From Membranipora membranacea (Eukaryota; Bryozoa; Gymnolaemata; Cheilostomatida; Membraniporidae), in the NCBI GenBank assembly GCA_914767715.1, contig OU612075.1:11222001-11286000 (forward strand): a stretch of DNA of 64,000 nt, in the 5' to 3' direction. Positions 13,301-24,179 of the stretch are shown one piece after another. Positions within the stretch are counted from its first letter, which is position 1; each line of letters starts with the position of its first letter. Made by a program: the position numbers and the translations under genes. The notes under the pieces are model-generated. The model did not search any database. It was not told the origin of the DNA and saw nothing but the letters and a program-made list of their open reading frames with translations.

Positions 13301-16300
13301 TCAGAAGTGTTGCAATTTTCAGATTCAATTTCTTGAATGACATTATTGCCTTGATAATTTTTACCTTGGAAAATTTTGATTTTTTGCCATTGGTCTAATG
13401 TTTTATCATTAAGAACTGCTCTCATTGCTCGCTTTTTGGCATCTCTGGCTGCATTTGTTGCCTTGTTACGGATTAAACGATAATGCTCCCAGGCAGTAGA
13501 ATTTTTATCAAATCCCGTCTCAACAAACTTTTGAAATGCATCTTTTTTTAAGGCTTGTTAGTTTAGATGCCACTGGACACTTCCAACAAAGATTGTTTTT
13601 CTGCTTTAAGCGTTGGGTTTTAAATGGTGCAAACTGCTCCACCAATAATTCTATTTTTGATTCTAAAATATCTGCTGCTTCGTGAACACAGTGAACATTC
13701 TCTACAATATTAAAATCGAGAGATTTCGTACTATTAAAAACTCAAGATCATCAAAATTTCTGAAATCTCGCTTAGTGACATAAGAAAAGCCGGCCTTAGG
13801 CCTTTTCAGATTAACTTTCATTTGAATTGCAAAATGATCACTAATATCACTTTTTATAACCTTGTGTTCAGGTACTAAATTTTGAACATTTGAGAAAAGT
13901 AAGTCAATCGTAGTATTGGAATCTTTAAAACATCTAGTATACTCTCTAACGAGCTGTTCATATTGATGAAGTCTCATAAGGGTTTCAAGATTTTCTTTCG
14001 CTTGTGAATTACCGGACCAGTCAATGTTAAAATCACCGATAATTACAGTTGGCTTTCGTAAATTGTGAGCATCCAATAGCTTTTCAAAATTACAGGAAAC
14101 ATCGGTGCTTGCAACACAAGGTGGATTGTAAACAAGGACCAAACAAAATCTAGACTCAGCAATAACAATTTCGATGCATAGAACTTCGGTCCCACCATGT
14201 GAAGTCAAATCAACTTTTTCGAATTTTATGTTTTGTTTAACATAAACAGCCAGCCCGCCACCACGTGAAGTCAAACCCCTATAATTACGAATCAATACAT
14301 AACCAGGTAGTTGAAAATTGTTGTCATAATGAGAGCCATTAAACCAAGTTTCCGAAAAACAGATTATGTCATTATTGACCAAATCAGGAGTTAGTCTGAA
14401 CTCATCAAAATGTTTAGGCAAAGATCTTATATTTAGATGGACAATACTTAACATTCAGAATGAAGCGACCATCTGGTAACAAGCTCATAGAAGTTTTGAC
14501 CTAGCCGGATGTGCTCTGTTGTTTGCGAGGTCTTAGTATAGGTGCTGACTGATTGGTTTCAGACGTAGAGTTCTCCTGAAGCTTGTCAAGATTTTTTACA
14601 CAAGTGATAAGGATGAGGTTGGCTCTTTCATTATACCGCACATATATGTTCATATCCTGGGTCCATACAAACTTGTAGCCAAGCTCTTTCACTTTATCTT
14701 TAGTCTTGAAATACAGCTCAGACTGGGATTTAGTAAGGGGTTCATGTATGTAGATCTTACCGCTGCTGCCGAGCCCAAGTTGGTCATGGGTCACTTTCTT
14801 CTTTGTGCGACTTGCATACATTAGTTTTTTCATACAACGTCTGGTAAATTTGACGTAAATCCTGGGTGTTACCTTTCCCTGCTTCTCTCTCCGAACCGGC
14901 ATACGATACACAGTGCTGATATCTGATAGTGACATTTCCATATCCATTGCTGTAGCTATGCTTAATACAATATCCTCCACATTCTCATTTGATGATACAG
15001 GTACATTGTGTATCTCTAGACTATCTCCTCTGTCATATCTCTCCATCATATCAAGTCACCGTCTCAACTCGCCATTATCTCCTTCCAGCTGCTGAACTTT
15101 GGTCTCCAACACTCCACTCCTGCCTTCAAGATTCTGAACCTTAGTCTCCAACTCTCCAACCTTTTTCAAAAGTTTCTGCTCCAGATCAAGGCACATCGAA
15201 TCTAACTTTGCAGCAAACTCCGCCTTTACTGTCTCCAACCATTTGTCCATCGCCTGCTTCATTTCTTTAGACAACCCCATACCTTGAACGTGTATGGACT
15301 CAGTTGATTATAGCGCAGGGGCTTGGGCCTACGCCCTGGCCCACTATAACAATGAAAGTTGTCAGTCAAAGAATCTCGAGAATAGATGTTTTCTCAAGTT
15401 ATCAGTGGTCCTTATTAATCCAGCTAATGAAGTAAAATTGGTTAACTCCAGAGATTAAGAGTAATGATGAAATATCCTTGAATATCCAATAAGATTGTCG
15501 GTGTGATGTCTAAAATCTGTTGATGTGTATAATAATAAACAGTAGTTCACTAATAGTCTGTAATTGCTATTGTTAACAATAGAGAGCACATAATGAATAC
15601 AACCTTACTCTCCAACAAACAAGCTAAGAAAATGATATACACTTATCATTTTCTCATTCTTTGTTAAAATATTCTAATTTATATTTAGAAAATCTGATAA
15701 CACCTTTTAACAGTTTTAGAAGAGCATTTAACACGTGTTTTTGACAAGAAAAGTGACATCGAAACTGTGTATTGCTAGCCCAAGCTCAGCAGAGAGAACT
15801 AATAATGCAGAGCTAGGTAAATCTGTTTCGATCATGTCTGTTTGATAAAATTAAAGTTGTCCTCTTTTTTAGCCAAATGTAGGTGCTCAATATTTGGGAC
15901 AGAAGCTCTATCGATCAGAGATACACATACTAATAGTGTAATCTCGAAATCAGTGTGATACAGAAGACCTATGGAAATCAATATAATTCAATGTTAGAAA
16001 AGATTATAATACGTTTTGCCCACCTTCAACCAAGGCATCACTCACTTTTTGGCGTTTAAATATGGATATGAGTGGAAAATTAACACCTGATAGAAATTCC
16101 CAATATTGAAACATGAAGCATTAGCATGAGCATTCATATAGTTTTCATTCATCAGTCTCAGTGATTTCCTGGACAGGCTTAGCGAGTTTGTTGGTTGGCT
16201 GATGCTTGGTAAACTGTCAGATCACCGCCAATGCAGTATGCCCACAGGTTATCCGATATGCAATTGAGGCATATTTCCAAGGAGATAACTGGAAACAATG

Positions 16301-18920
16301 ACAATGTTTTGAAGAGATCTCGACGTTTTCAAGGCTGATATGGACACATTTCTTGTAAAAAACTGGTCTCAAATTTGATCTCATGCAAATATATTATTAG
16401 GAAAAATATGTCACAGTACAAACTGAGCTTTATATTGGAAAGAGCATTTGCCATTCACCAAACAGCTTAGTAATGGTCTGGGTCTGGTATGAAATTCATT
16501 ACGGTATGTGGGCTTTATTTCTGAGCTATGTCATGCAAGGTTGAGGAAGTAATAGGTCAACTGAATGTTATCGGACAAATTTGGTTTCGAAGTTCTGACA
16601 CGCTTATATTTCTGCATATACCATATCGGATATTATTTCTTCCCAAATTCCTCACAAATCTAATTGAGAGCTAGAAGAATCCATATACTAACTTCAACGT
16701 CCAAAGGACATGAAGAATGGGTTTTTGTTTCTGCTTGATGATGCTATGTGGAATCGACGGAGACAACCTAATTTCAAACTTCAATATCTAAGACTAAGAA
16801 ATTAAACTTGTATTCATTTCGCCGAATTATTACATCTTTTTCATTAAACTCCTTTTCTAGAGCACCCTGACAGAATGTTTTGATAACACGACATGTCAAA
16901 TAATTGAGTTCACTAGTTGTGTGGACAACTTCTGCACTTGCAACGAAGGTTATGGAATCCACAAGTTTGTTATGGACCTATGCATGGAAATCCCTCAGGT
17001 TGCAGACCGTAAGTTTTCAATCGTTGTCCTCATTTAATTTATATTATATCTGCTTTCTACGGTTGACCAAAACCGCCAATTTTTCCCACATAATATTCCC
17101 AGTGCCTGTAATTATTGGCGGTTTTGGTCAACCAAAACCGCCACTCAAAAGAAAACAAGTATGATATTATGTGTTTATTGTGGTATTATGTGGGAAAAAT
17201 TGGCGGTTTTGGTCAACCGTACAACTTTCCTCCTTTTCTGTGTTGTTCAATTTTCTTTTGCCTGAAGAATCAAGATAACTGTTTTGGGTACAAGGATTCA
17301 CATGCTAGGCAAATTCATTAAACTTCTAAGCTATTTAGTCAGTTGTATATATATGTTTGTGTGTATGTACCTTCTTTATATATATATGTATGTGTGTACC
17401 TACATAATATGTCCGTACATATATGCGCACATATATGTATGCAGGAATGACGATGATTCTTCGACGGTGTGCATTTTTAGCATTACCTAACAACCACATA
17501 AATATACACCTGTCAGTCTAATTTTATTTCCTTATTTCAAAATCATGACACCAGAAGACACTATGACTTGCATAAAGCCCAAAATGAGGAGAACAGGATT
17601 AGACTAATAACCTTGCTCAAGGAAGGATTGATGTTTAAGTTTTGAGATTTAAACTTATTCCCATTAATACAATAATACAATAATATATTTAAGTTTTTTG
17701 TTTTTTGTAATTTATTTTTTTTTTTAATATTTAATATAATACAATATTACAATAATTCCCTTCATGCATCCAGGATGGAAGTATGAAATTAGACGTGACC
17801 CAGCAGCAATAGCAGCTACAAAGCCATGGGGCGAGGGTGAAGAATACTCTGTCATAAAACAGTATAAGGTGGCAATCTATGCAGGACTTTTGGGATTTGT
17901 TGTAGCCTTTGTGGTGGCGCTTCTGTGCAAATGCTTATGTGCATGTGGTATGTAACATCTTTGTATAAATGTTTAAAGTTTACAGCTTTTATTGCTGAAC
18001 GCATTAGTACATTTATGCAACACAAACCTCGATGAAATTTTTTTGAAATTGGTCAACTTGTTGGCTAACTAAAATTTCCTCATTGCTTCACATAAACTTC
18101 TGCCTGAGCTTGAGAAAAGTTTTGGCATGCTAACATAAAGCAAGGGGTGAGAGCCTCTAACTCCTTGCATAAAGCCACCCCAAACTTGCCAAACCTGATT
18201 CTAAAGTATATTTACTTCCCTACCATTTTTATGTATTGTGATAGGTAGGAATCATTGCAATGTTATTACACAGCGTTTGATATGAGAGGATCTATTGTCC
18301 ATAGATTTAGAGTCGGAGCACTTTGAACAAGTCTGAAATTTCACCGGTTTATAACCTAAAATGATGAAAATGGCTTCTGATTTTTTTACATTTTGCTTAT
18401 CAAAATCTTGCTCATACTAATTCCACCTATATTTAATGTTTTAATATAAAATTCACATTTAAGAAATTCAGAAGCTCTTAGAGAGGCTGTTAAGGTAATC
18501 TGTAAATACTTTCATCCCGTGGGTGCATCGATTACATGGAAACTATTGAGCAAGATGTGCTGCCATGGTCTCGTTCTTAGATGCACTTTTAATAAGCAGA
18601 ATTAAAATAGTAAAAATATCCAGAAAAAAAAATTGCAAGCCTGTCAAAAACTCTTACCCATCTTTCTTTCAGTCGTTGGGCAGGTGAAAAAAAGGCGGAA
18701 ACCACCGAAAGAACATGATCCATTGACTAATCCTCCTGCAGAAGGGGCTACTGCCGCTAAGACGCTGCTGCCGAGCGTTCCACCAGCATCACAGGCAGCT
18801 ACTCCCTCTGGCGTCTATCCCCCCTCTCCCCGCGAGACTCTATTCGCTGATCCAAATGCCGACAAGATGGACGGCGCACTGTCACCGTCTCATATCACTG
18901 TGTCTCAGAAGGTCGCGTAA
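10346..18920 (+). CDS. Type I membrane protein with EB-like cysteine-rich ectodomain
   Basis: Five exons: 10346-10496, 10987-11084, 16861-17008, 17774-17947 and 18673-18920, giving 272 residues with consistent phases. The start is the first of three tandem ATGs and opens a signal peptide (SRKCLLIFSLLFAKAVSQ). A short Thr-rich stalk leads to two cysteine-rich units of the EB/EGF-like kind (DCYGYN...GCVSGKC; ECFDNTTC...CVDNFCTC). A membrane segment follows (VAIYAGLLGFVVAFVVALLC) ending in several cysteines that could be palmitoylated, then a basic KKRRKPPK stop-transfer and a Pro-rich tail of about 80 residues. The function is not recognised; the layout suggests a small receptor or adaptor. Intron 2 carries a nested LINE of about 4 kb and intron 3 carries a TA-flanked MITE. 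A polyA-like ATTAAA lies near 19074. Confidence 0.72.
10568..10587 (+). repeat. Poly-G homopolymer
   Basis: An uninterrupted run of about 18 G in intron 1 of the EB-like gene. Its length is likely variable or error-prone. Confidence 0.85.
10624..10870 (-). repeat. tRNA-derived SINE
   Basis: Read on the minus strand, it opens with a pol III A box 'tagctcatttgg' after 'gagagg' and has B box 'ggttcaaatcc', then a non-tRNA body ending near 10627. Related sequence occurs at 879-1015, and its 3' end near 24425-24480. It is not a functional tRNA: the stem pairing is poor and a long body follows. Confidence 0.75.
11640..12117 (-). pseudogene. LINE ORF2 C-terminal part, frameshifted
   Basis: Continues ORF2 after the RT domain, with a frameshift near 12118 and another near 12005. 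Contains the RT-thumb-distal segment and the 'RFALANFGAQKFNELP' type motif seen at the end of CR1/L2-like ORF2 proteins (compare 'YNSLPLHLRS' at 28200). Confidence 0.65.
12118..13425 (-). pseudogene. LINE ORF2 reverse transcriptase domain
   Basis: A 435-residue open stretch. Visible RT blocks are FRNGTSTDQIL, ALDIRKAFDCVNH, GVPQGSVLGPLLFIMFINDL and catalytic YADD. It would copy the LINE RNA by target-primed reverse transcription. It is joined in the same frame to the endonuclease part, but two compensating frameshifts (near 13735 and 13545) interrupt the region between them, so the element is inactive as read. Confidence 0.9.
13702..14454 (-). pseudogene. LINE ORF2 apurinic-like endonuclease domain
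   Basis: The N-terminal exonuclease-endonuclease-phosphatase domain shows NIRSL, CFSETWF, VIIGDFNIDW and SDHFAIQ in order. It starts about 46 bp after the ORF1 stop. The frame is lost at its 3' end near 13735. Confidence 0.88.
14501..15280 (-). pseudogene. LINE ORF1 (coiled coil plus FP25K-like RNA-binding domain)
   Basis: The N-terminal ~75 residues form a heptad-like coiled coil (LETKVQNLEGR...LETKVQQLEGD). After one in-frame TGA at 15056-15058 the same frame continues into an RRM-like domain with NVPVSSNENVEDIV, PRIYVKFTRR, IYIHEPLT and YKFVWT. That order is known from LINE ORF1 proteins of the FP25K-like type. Role: RNA chaperone of the retrotransposon RNP. Confidence 0.75.
17060..17219. 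mobile_element. TA-flanked MITE
   Basis: 160 bp with near-perfect terminal inverted repeats of about 37 bp (CGGTTGACCAAAACCGCCAA...), flanked by TA on each side (17058-17059 and 17220-17221). This fits a Tc1/mariner- or pogo-type non-autonomous element. A third inverted copy of the 'ttggcggttttggtcaacc' core is inside. Intron 3 of the EB-like gene. Confidence 0.85.
17345..17450. repeat. TATA/TGTG low-complexity tract
   Basis: Alternating purine-pyrimidine stretches (tatatatatgt, gtgtgtacct, gcacatatatg). No coding signal. Confidence 0.7.
18141..18167. repeat. Short hairpin (CAAGGAGTT family)
   Basis: An imperfect 27-bp palindrome with 13-nt arms and a 1-nt centre. Same core as the hairpins at 8346, 27089 and 38309. 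Confidence 0.6.
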
Positions 18921-19292
18921 ACAGAACTTTCCAAAGGTGCTGATCTCAGTGCAGTACAATGTCAGCTCACCATAACTGCACCACACCTTTAAAAACATGA
19001 ATTTTTTCAAGTCATTTCTCATGTGTAGGCTACTGCAACATTGTATTGGACTGTTTTCCTGGTTGAATGTATCATTAAAATAATTTGTGCCGCATAAAAT
19101 ATTGAAGGCTATTTGGCTGCATTACGAGATCAGATTAGGAAGAGTATCTGGCAAACACATGAATGTAAATTTACGCCTAATTGATCAGAGACATATCTCA
19201 TTGAGTAGCGGTCTACCATTAATCTACCCTTGCTATATCCTATACTTTATACTTCGATAGAGATTTATTTTTGCACTTTTATGAATGTATAT

Positions 19293-19531
19293 CAGGGTCG
19301 TAGTTTAGAAAGAATGGCAGGGGAGGCAAAAGTCTGAGGCGAGTTCATAGCGTGACCAGGAGGGGTGCTGTAAGCTCCTCCCCAAGCAATTTAAGGCTTA
19401 TAATTAGCAAATGGAAATCTTAGAGGAGCTGATTTTGACATGGATTATTCAATCACTGTGTTTTAAGGCAACTTTATTTAGCTTTTTAGTGGAGGCAGCG
19501 CCTCCCTGCCTCCCCTAGAACTACGGACTTG
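19293..19531 (-). mobile_element. MITE with 5-bp TSD (CAGGGCCGTAGTT family)
   Basis: The ends read CAGGGTCGTAGTTTAG and, inverted, CAAGTCCGTAGTTCTAGG. The direct flanks are TATAT at 19288-19292 and 19532-19536. The interior shares 'aaatggaaatc' and 'gaggagctgattttgac' with the copies at 36058 and 41987 (opposite strand). Immediately followed by a partial second copy. Confidence 0.8.
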
Positions 19532-19536
19532 TATAT

Positions 19537-19701
19537 AGAACTGTTATTCTCATCAACATTATCCCTTAGCAATTTAAAGGGTATAAATAGCAAATGGAAA
19601 TCCCAAGGAGCTGATTCTGATAAGATTGTCTGATTATGGTGTTTTAGGCCACTTCCTAGGAGAGGCAGTGCCTTCCTGCCTCCGCTAGAACTACGGGCCC
19701 G
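19537..19701 (-). mobile_element. Partial MITE copy of the same 5-bp-TSD family
   Basis: Repeats 'caatttaaaggg', 'aaatggaaatccc' and the end 'gaactacgggcccg'. The left terminal repeat is missing. Confidence 0.65.
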
Positions 19702-19781
19702 AATAGTTAGGGTACAGTGTTGTCTTTCAAGATGATTATCCTGGACACATGGAATATTTATTACAATAATCCGTTTATCCA

Positions 19782-19905
19782 GCTAGGATTAAAGTATGAA
19801 GCTAGAAGGGATCCATTGGCAATCGCAGCTTTGAAGCCATGGGAAAGTGTGGTGAATACTGTATTATGACAAAGTATAAGGCAGTTGCAACAGCCTTATT
19901 TAAAA
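19782..19905 (+). pseudogene. Dead copy of the EB-like gene's membrane exon
   Basis: After 'ccag' the translation reads LKYEARRDPLAIAALKPWE, matching WKYEIRRDPAAIAATKPWG of exon 4 at 17774. A frameshift and a stop follow before the membrane segment, although 'agtataaggc' still aligns. It is a remnant of a tandem duplicate. No other exons of that copy are visible before 20458. Confidence 0.8.
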
Positions 19906-20457
19906 AGAAGCGAAGCCCGATGGTAATTCATGAACGTGGAATGTTGCAACCTATTGATTCTACTTTTTGTTGTTGATGCTTCCTCGCAATAAATTTCAAA
20001 ATAAGATTACTGTAAAACTCCATGTCACCAAGTCACCAGAATTTCAAGTGAATTGCTGTAACCTCTTTTTCTACACTTACAAGTCACCACACACTTCTGC
20101 ATAAGTCACTACACACTTGGAACTGCCATTGAACCATTTCAAAGACAAAACCTCTGTGATCAATTCATCACTTCCATGTCACTGTCTATAACCAACAAAT
20201 AAGAAAAAAATGATTCAGAAATAAGCCAGTCAGCGTGTATCATTTGATAAGCCGATTAATTTATAGGCCAGGTGGCTTTGTTATGAGGTTTTACGGTATT
20301 ATGTGTATTATGTTTTCATGCTTCATGCATCCCAACTATTTCAAAACATTCATCATGTTATGATGAAATAGCCATTCAATCATAACTTCCTTGTATTTAG
20401 CCAGTGCTAGGATACAGATTTTTTCGCAAGTAGACATCTTTGAAGAGAAGAGGAAAA

Positions 20458-23430
20458 ATGATCGCCTGCTATGCTCTGTTATGTGCATTGCTCTCATCAG
20501 GTAAAATACAACCTCATGACTGAGATCGACTTTCATTCTAGTATCATTTATTGTAATCGGGCCTTGGGTTGTGAATATGGTTTACCTATGGTTCAATTTT
20601 GATCTTTCTCAATGCCACTCAAACATAAAGAAGTAAACGCTATACTTTGGATAGTGTTTAAAGGATTTTGAGACAGCCAAATCTTATCTGATCCTATCGT
20701 AGTCACAACTTTGGGGGAATGAATTTGAATTGAGGAGATTAAGTGCTTACATCATAGATTGTTTTTTTTCGTGTACAGGAAGCATTTTGGTGAATGGACA
20801 TATAAACTGCCATGTCTGTGATGACTGCAATGCTGACAGTTTCGAAGCAATGTTTGCTGTCAGCGCCTGTCCAAGTGGGACTCAAACCTGTGTCAAACAG
20901 CTGGGCTATGACAACAGAGGTATGTTACGGATGAAAGGTAACATAAAATGTAATCTTGATTTGTTGTAAATCCAAGTGAAGAGTAGTGATGACAATATAC
21001 GCAGAATTGATATTCTAAATCAGCAGAATCTATATCAAGACTGTGACTGATAAATAGTGTTATGCTGCTACAGTTTTAGCATCTAGTGTTCCTTTAGTGT
21101 TGTTCATTCAATATAACTTTTTGTTTATATAATCACATCGAGTAATCTGATTCGGATAATTGTTTCTTTTTTTCAGTCAAGTTGTCCTGTGGTATTGTGA
21201 ACGATCCTCTTGACGTTGGCTGTTATTATGATGATATAGATTACAAAAAGAAATGTGTATGTAACACATCTTCTTGTAACAGCATTACTGGCGATAACAC
21301 TGTCGATTTTGAAGCCACTACATCAACCACATCAAAGCCAGGAACTACTTACACCTTCTGGAATTGGAATTCAGGATTCAACTACAATTCTGGCACAACC
21401 CAAAACTCAGGTATTTCAAGGACTCACGTAATCGAGTTGAAAATGAAACAAAGTTTGATAACTCAGGCAAGGCATTCAGAGATTCGATGGGTGGAGTGTG
21501 AATCTGTGAGGCTTAGACATTGAACTGCTAAAAAAAGTTTTATATACCAAGTTTTTTGTGTCTGGATCTCAGGAAACCAATGATACCTACTTGGCGGCCA
21601 TGACATTGCTTCATGTGGCGTGACGTTTTATTGCCAGCAATAGCGACAGAAAAATAACTTGGCTCAGCCATCAACATTAGCATGAATCAGTAAACCAGTA
21701 AGTTATCAATTATGGAGAAAGCATTGAACTATAATGTTTGGTTTTAGACAATTACAACGAAGACACTTACACCTACACCTACAATGAAGAGAGGTATAGT
21801 AGCAGCAGTAGTGGAGGAGGTTATTATTATGGAGGCTTCGGAGGTATAATCATCATTATCCCTTGTTGCTACTGCTTTGCTGTGAGTAACATTGATATGC
21901 ACTTTTATTTGACAATTAGATGTATTTTGAGCAATGTACATATAAGATCATGTGTTACTGTGCAGAAGAAGCGGTTTACTATAGTTTGTATTTTCATTTA
22001 GATATGTACCAGATTGCATTAACAATTCCGAGCTGCATTTGTGACTTTTCAGCCCTTGAAAGTATAGCAGGGGCCTTCCAAGAGCTGCCGGAGTTGCTGT
22101 GTGCACTGCTTCTTGCACATATGAATCTTGTAGATGAATTTTGAACAGCAAAAAAATTGTTTTATCTGAAGTAGATTCACGAATGTGAGAAAATCTCTAA
22201 CACCAAACAACCGAAGACTGATTAAAAAAAGCGATAAGGCATAAAGTGGAATACTCTGAGCCCCATCTTCTAACTACGACTCACTCACCACAAGCCATTA
22301 ATTTTGGCTGAACCAATGTGGTGTGGTGATATTTTGGTTATTTTCTTTGTTTGATTTCAATCTTAATTTTGTATCATAAGGGAAAGGGAAATCATTGGCA
22401 CATTTGCAACCTATGAGAATGTCTGGGTGAATATATTTTTGGGCCGAAACAGTCGCAATTTGTTAGTTGTCGTCTGTGTCAGCAAATAGCTGACAACTTC
22501 CTCTTAGACAACACATGATGTACACTATTTTGAGTCATTCGATTCTGACAATGCCACACAATTTAACACAATGTATGTGTATTACCGTTATTGCAGCTCA
22601 CATGGAACACCACCATGCATCATTGCGGTCCCATTCATCAGTAGTACCAACGTTGTGCGTTTAAGTATGAGGATTTCTAGGCTACGAATTAAAAATATTA
22701 GGTTTATTACAATATATATAATATCGTTTCATCTTTGCAATGCAGAAAAAGAGAAGGATAAACTGCCAGCCAAGAAGAGGGCAGCAAGTTACCGTTGTCA
22801 GAAGTAACATCCCACATAACAGGCTAACAGAGACTGGAGTACCCTCCAACAGCGCTGGTCAAGTTCCAGGATTCAGACCACATGGCAATGGGCGTAAGTT
22901 TTAGTTATCATCCATTGTGCTCAGTGCATCCAGAGTTTGGAATTATTGGCACCAAAGATCAATCAAGATTCGTTTAACATTTTTATTGACATTTCATTAC
23001 AATAGTGGAATCTTTTATGAACAGTGCCGAAAAAACGAGGAAAGGAAAAAATTATGTCACCCGCCCCCTCCCCGTCTCTCAGGTGGGCTTCGTCTATCAA
23101 CCCTTGATATTGTAACAGAATTTTGCTGAAACAGATTTTTCATTCGATATTGCAGCTGCGGTTCCTGAGGTGAAGCTACCTTCATATACAGAAGCCTGTG
23201 AGACCCCTACTCCACCTCAGCCTGGGATCCCAACAGCTGAGACTACTGTACAAAATCAGGGAGACCAGACATCTGGTGTTAAGGCTGGCCGACAAAATCA
23301 ACAAGATGGCCGAGTTATCGGCGGGGACACAACTGCTGAGAACATCACACGTCCTGTATTAACTCTGCCTGAGTTTGTAGTGCCAGGGGAGCCCACAGGA
23401 CCACCATCTCAACATTCTATACAGATTTGA
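20458..23430 (+). CDS. LU-domain type I membrane protein, paralog 1
   Basis: Six exons: 20458-20500, 20779-20919, 21177-21410, 21748-21881, 22746-22893 and 23156-23430, giving 324 residues. Exon 1 is a signal peptide (MIACYALLCALLSS). Exons 2-3 form one Ly6/uPAR-like three-finger domain: NCHVCDDC, CPSGTQTC and the terminal KKCVCNTSSCN (C-x-C-x4-CN signature). A Thr-rich stalk and a TYTYTYN/Ser/Gly linker lead to a very short membrane segment GGFGGIIIIIPCCYCFA, then basic KKRR. The tail contains SNIPHNRLTETG, LPSYTEAC (an LPxY WW-ligand-like motif) and LTLPEFVVPGEP. LU proteins are usually GPI-anchored or secreted; a tailed transmembrane form is unusual. Same exon count and nearly the same phases as the next three genes. 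Confidence 0.82.
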
Positions 23431-23537
23431 TTGAATAGCTCTGAAATTCTGAATACAAATTAAATTGAAAATTGAAATGCAAACTTGTTTTTAGTTGTTT
23501 TATATCGATGTCAATAAGACTTTGCATAAGACTTTGC

Positions 23538-23751
23538 ATCATATCATATCATATCATATCATATCATATCATATCATATCATATCATATCATATCATATC
23601 ATATCATATCATATCATATCATATCATATCATATCATATCATATCATATCATATCATATCATATCATATCATATCATATCATATCATATCATATCATATC
23701 ATATCATATCATATCATATCATATCATATCATATCATATCATATCATATCA
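23538..23751. repeat. (ATATC)n pentanucleotide microsatellite
   Basis: About 42 uninterrupted copies, probably in the 3'UTR of paralog 1, with AATAAA just after it (about 23775). It produces artefactual Ser-Tyr-His-Ile repeat frames. Confidence 0.98.
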
Positions 23752-24179
23752 AGTATGTATATTATATAAATCTGAATAAACTGATATTGAATAAATGTGT
23801 ATACTAATACATAATATAAGCAATTTACTGCCATATGTTCTGAGGGGAAGATATATTTTCTTTCGCCAACCGAAACACTTATCTAGTGAATTTGATGTTC
23901 GCTACGACTATTTCAGGGATTAACTATATTGTTTTTAATTTTAAGTAAATCCATTTTAGTAACTATAGTGACTATAATTCATTCACTAGTATGTCTTCGA
24001 AATTTTCCTATATAAGATTGATGTTTTCACGCTTCACACATTAGGAATGTTTCAGATCATTTAGCTAATGTTATTCTCGAAAAAATACAACCCAACAAAA
24101 ACTTCCATGTACTAAGCTGAGCGATGCATTCATTCACAACATGAAGTCCTTAGAGAAGAGAGAGAAGAGAAGAGGAAAA

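Larger units (their letters stand above)
11420..15330 (-). mobile_element. Decayed near-full-length CR1/L2-type LINE
   Basis: Two ORFs run on the minus strand. ORF1 (15280 down to 14501) is separated by about 46 bp from ORF2 (14454 down to about 11640), which has endonuclease, reverse transcriptase and C-terminal parts. ORF1 has one in-frame TGA; ORF2 has about four frameshifts. It sits antisense in intron 2 of the EB-like gene. End positions are approximate because I did not find a clear target duplication for the LINE itself. Confidence 0.8.
11282..15957. mobile_element. TIR element with 9-bp TSD, containing a nested LINE
   Basis: The left end, CACACTGATCACGTGATATA, and the right end, read in reverse as CACACTGATTTCGAGATTAC, are imperfect terminal inverted repeats continuing to 'atctctgatcgatag'. 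The element is flanked on both sides by ATACAGAAG (11273-11281 and 15958-15966), a direct 9-bp target duplication. Compact relatives of about 170-190 bp exist at 50347 and 25408. The 4.7 kb size here is explained by a LINE inserted between the two halves. The superfamily is not assigned; a 9-bp duplication fits Mutator-like elements. Confidence 0.75.

Noticed and set aside
23538-23751. CRISPR-like regular repetition
   Set aside because: A simple pentanucleotide repeat with no spacers in eukaryotic DNA.
23472-23807. Long open frames rich in Ser-Tyr-His-Ile
   Set aside because: They are translations of the (ATATC)n microsatellite, open in more than one frame.
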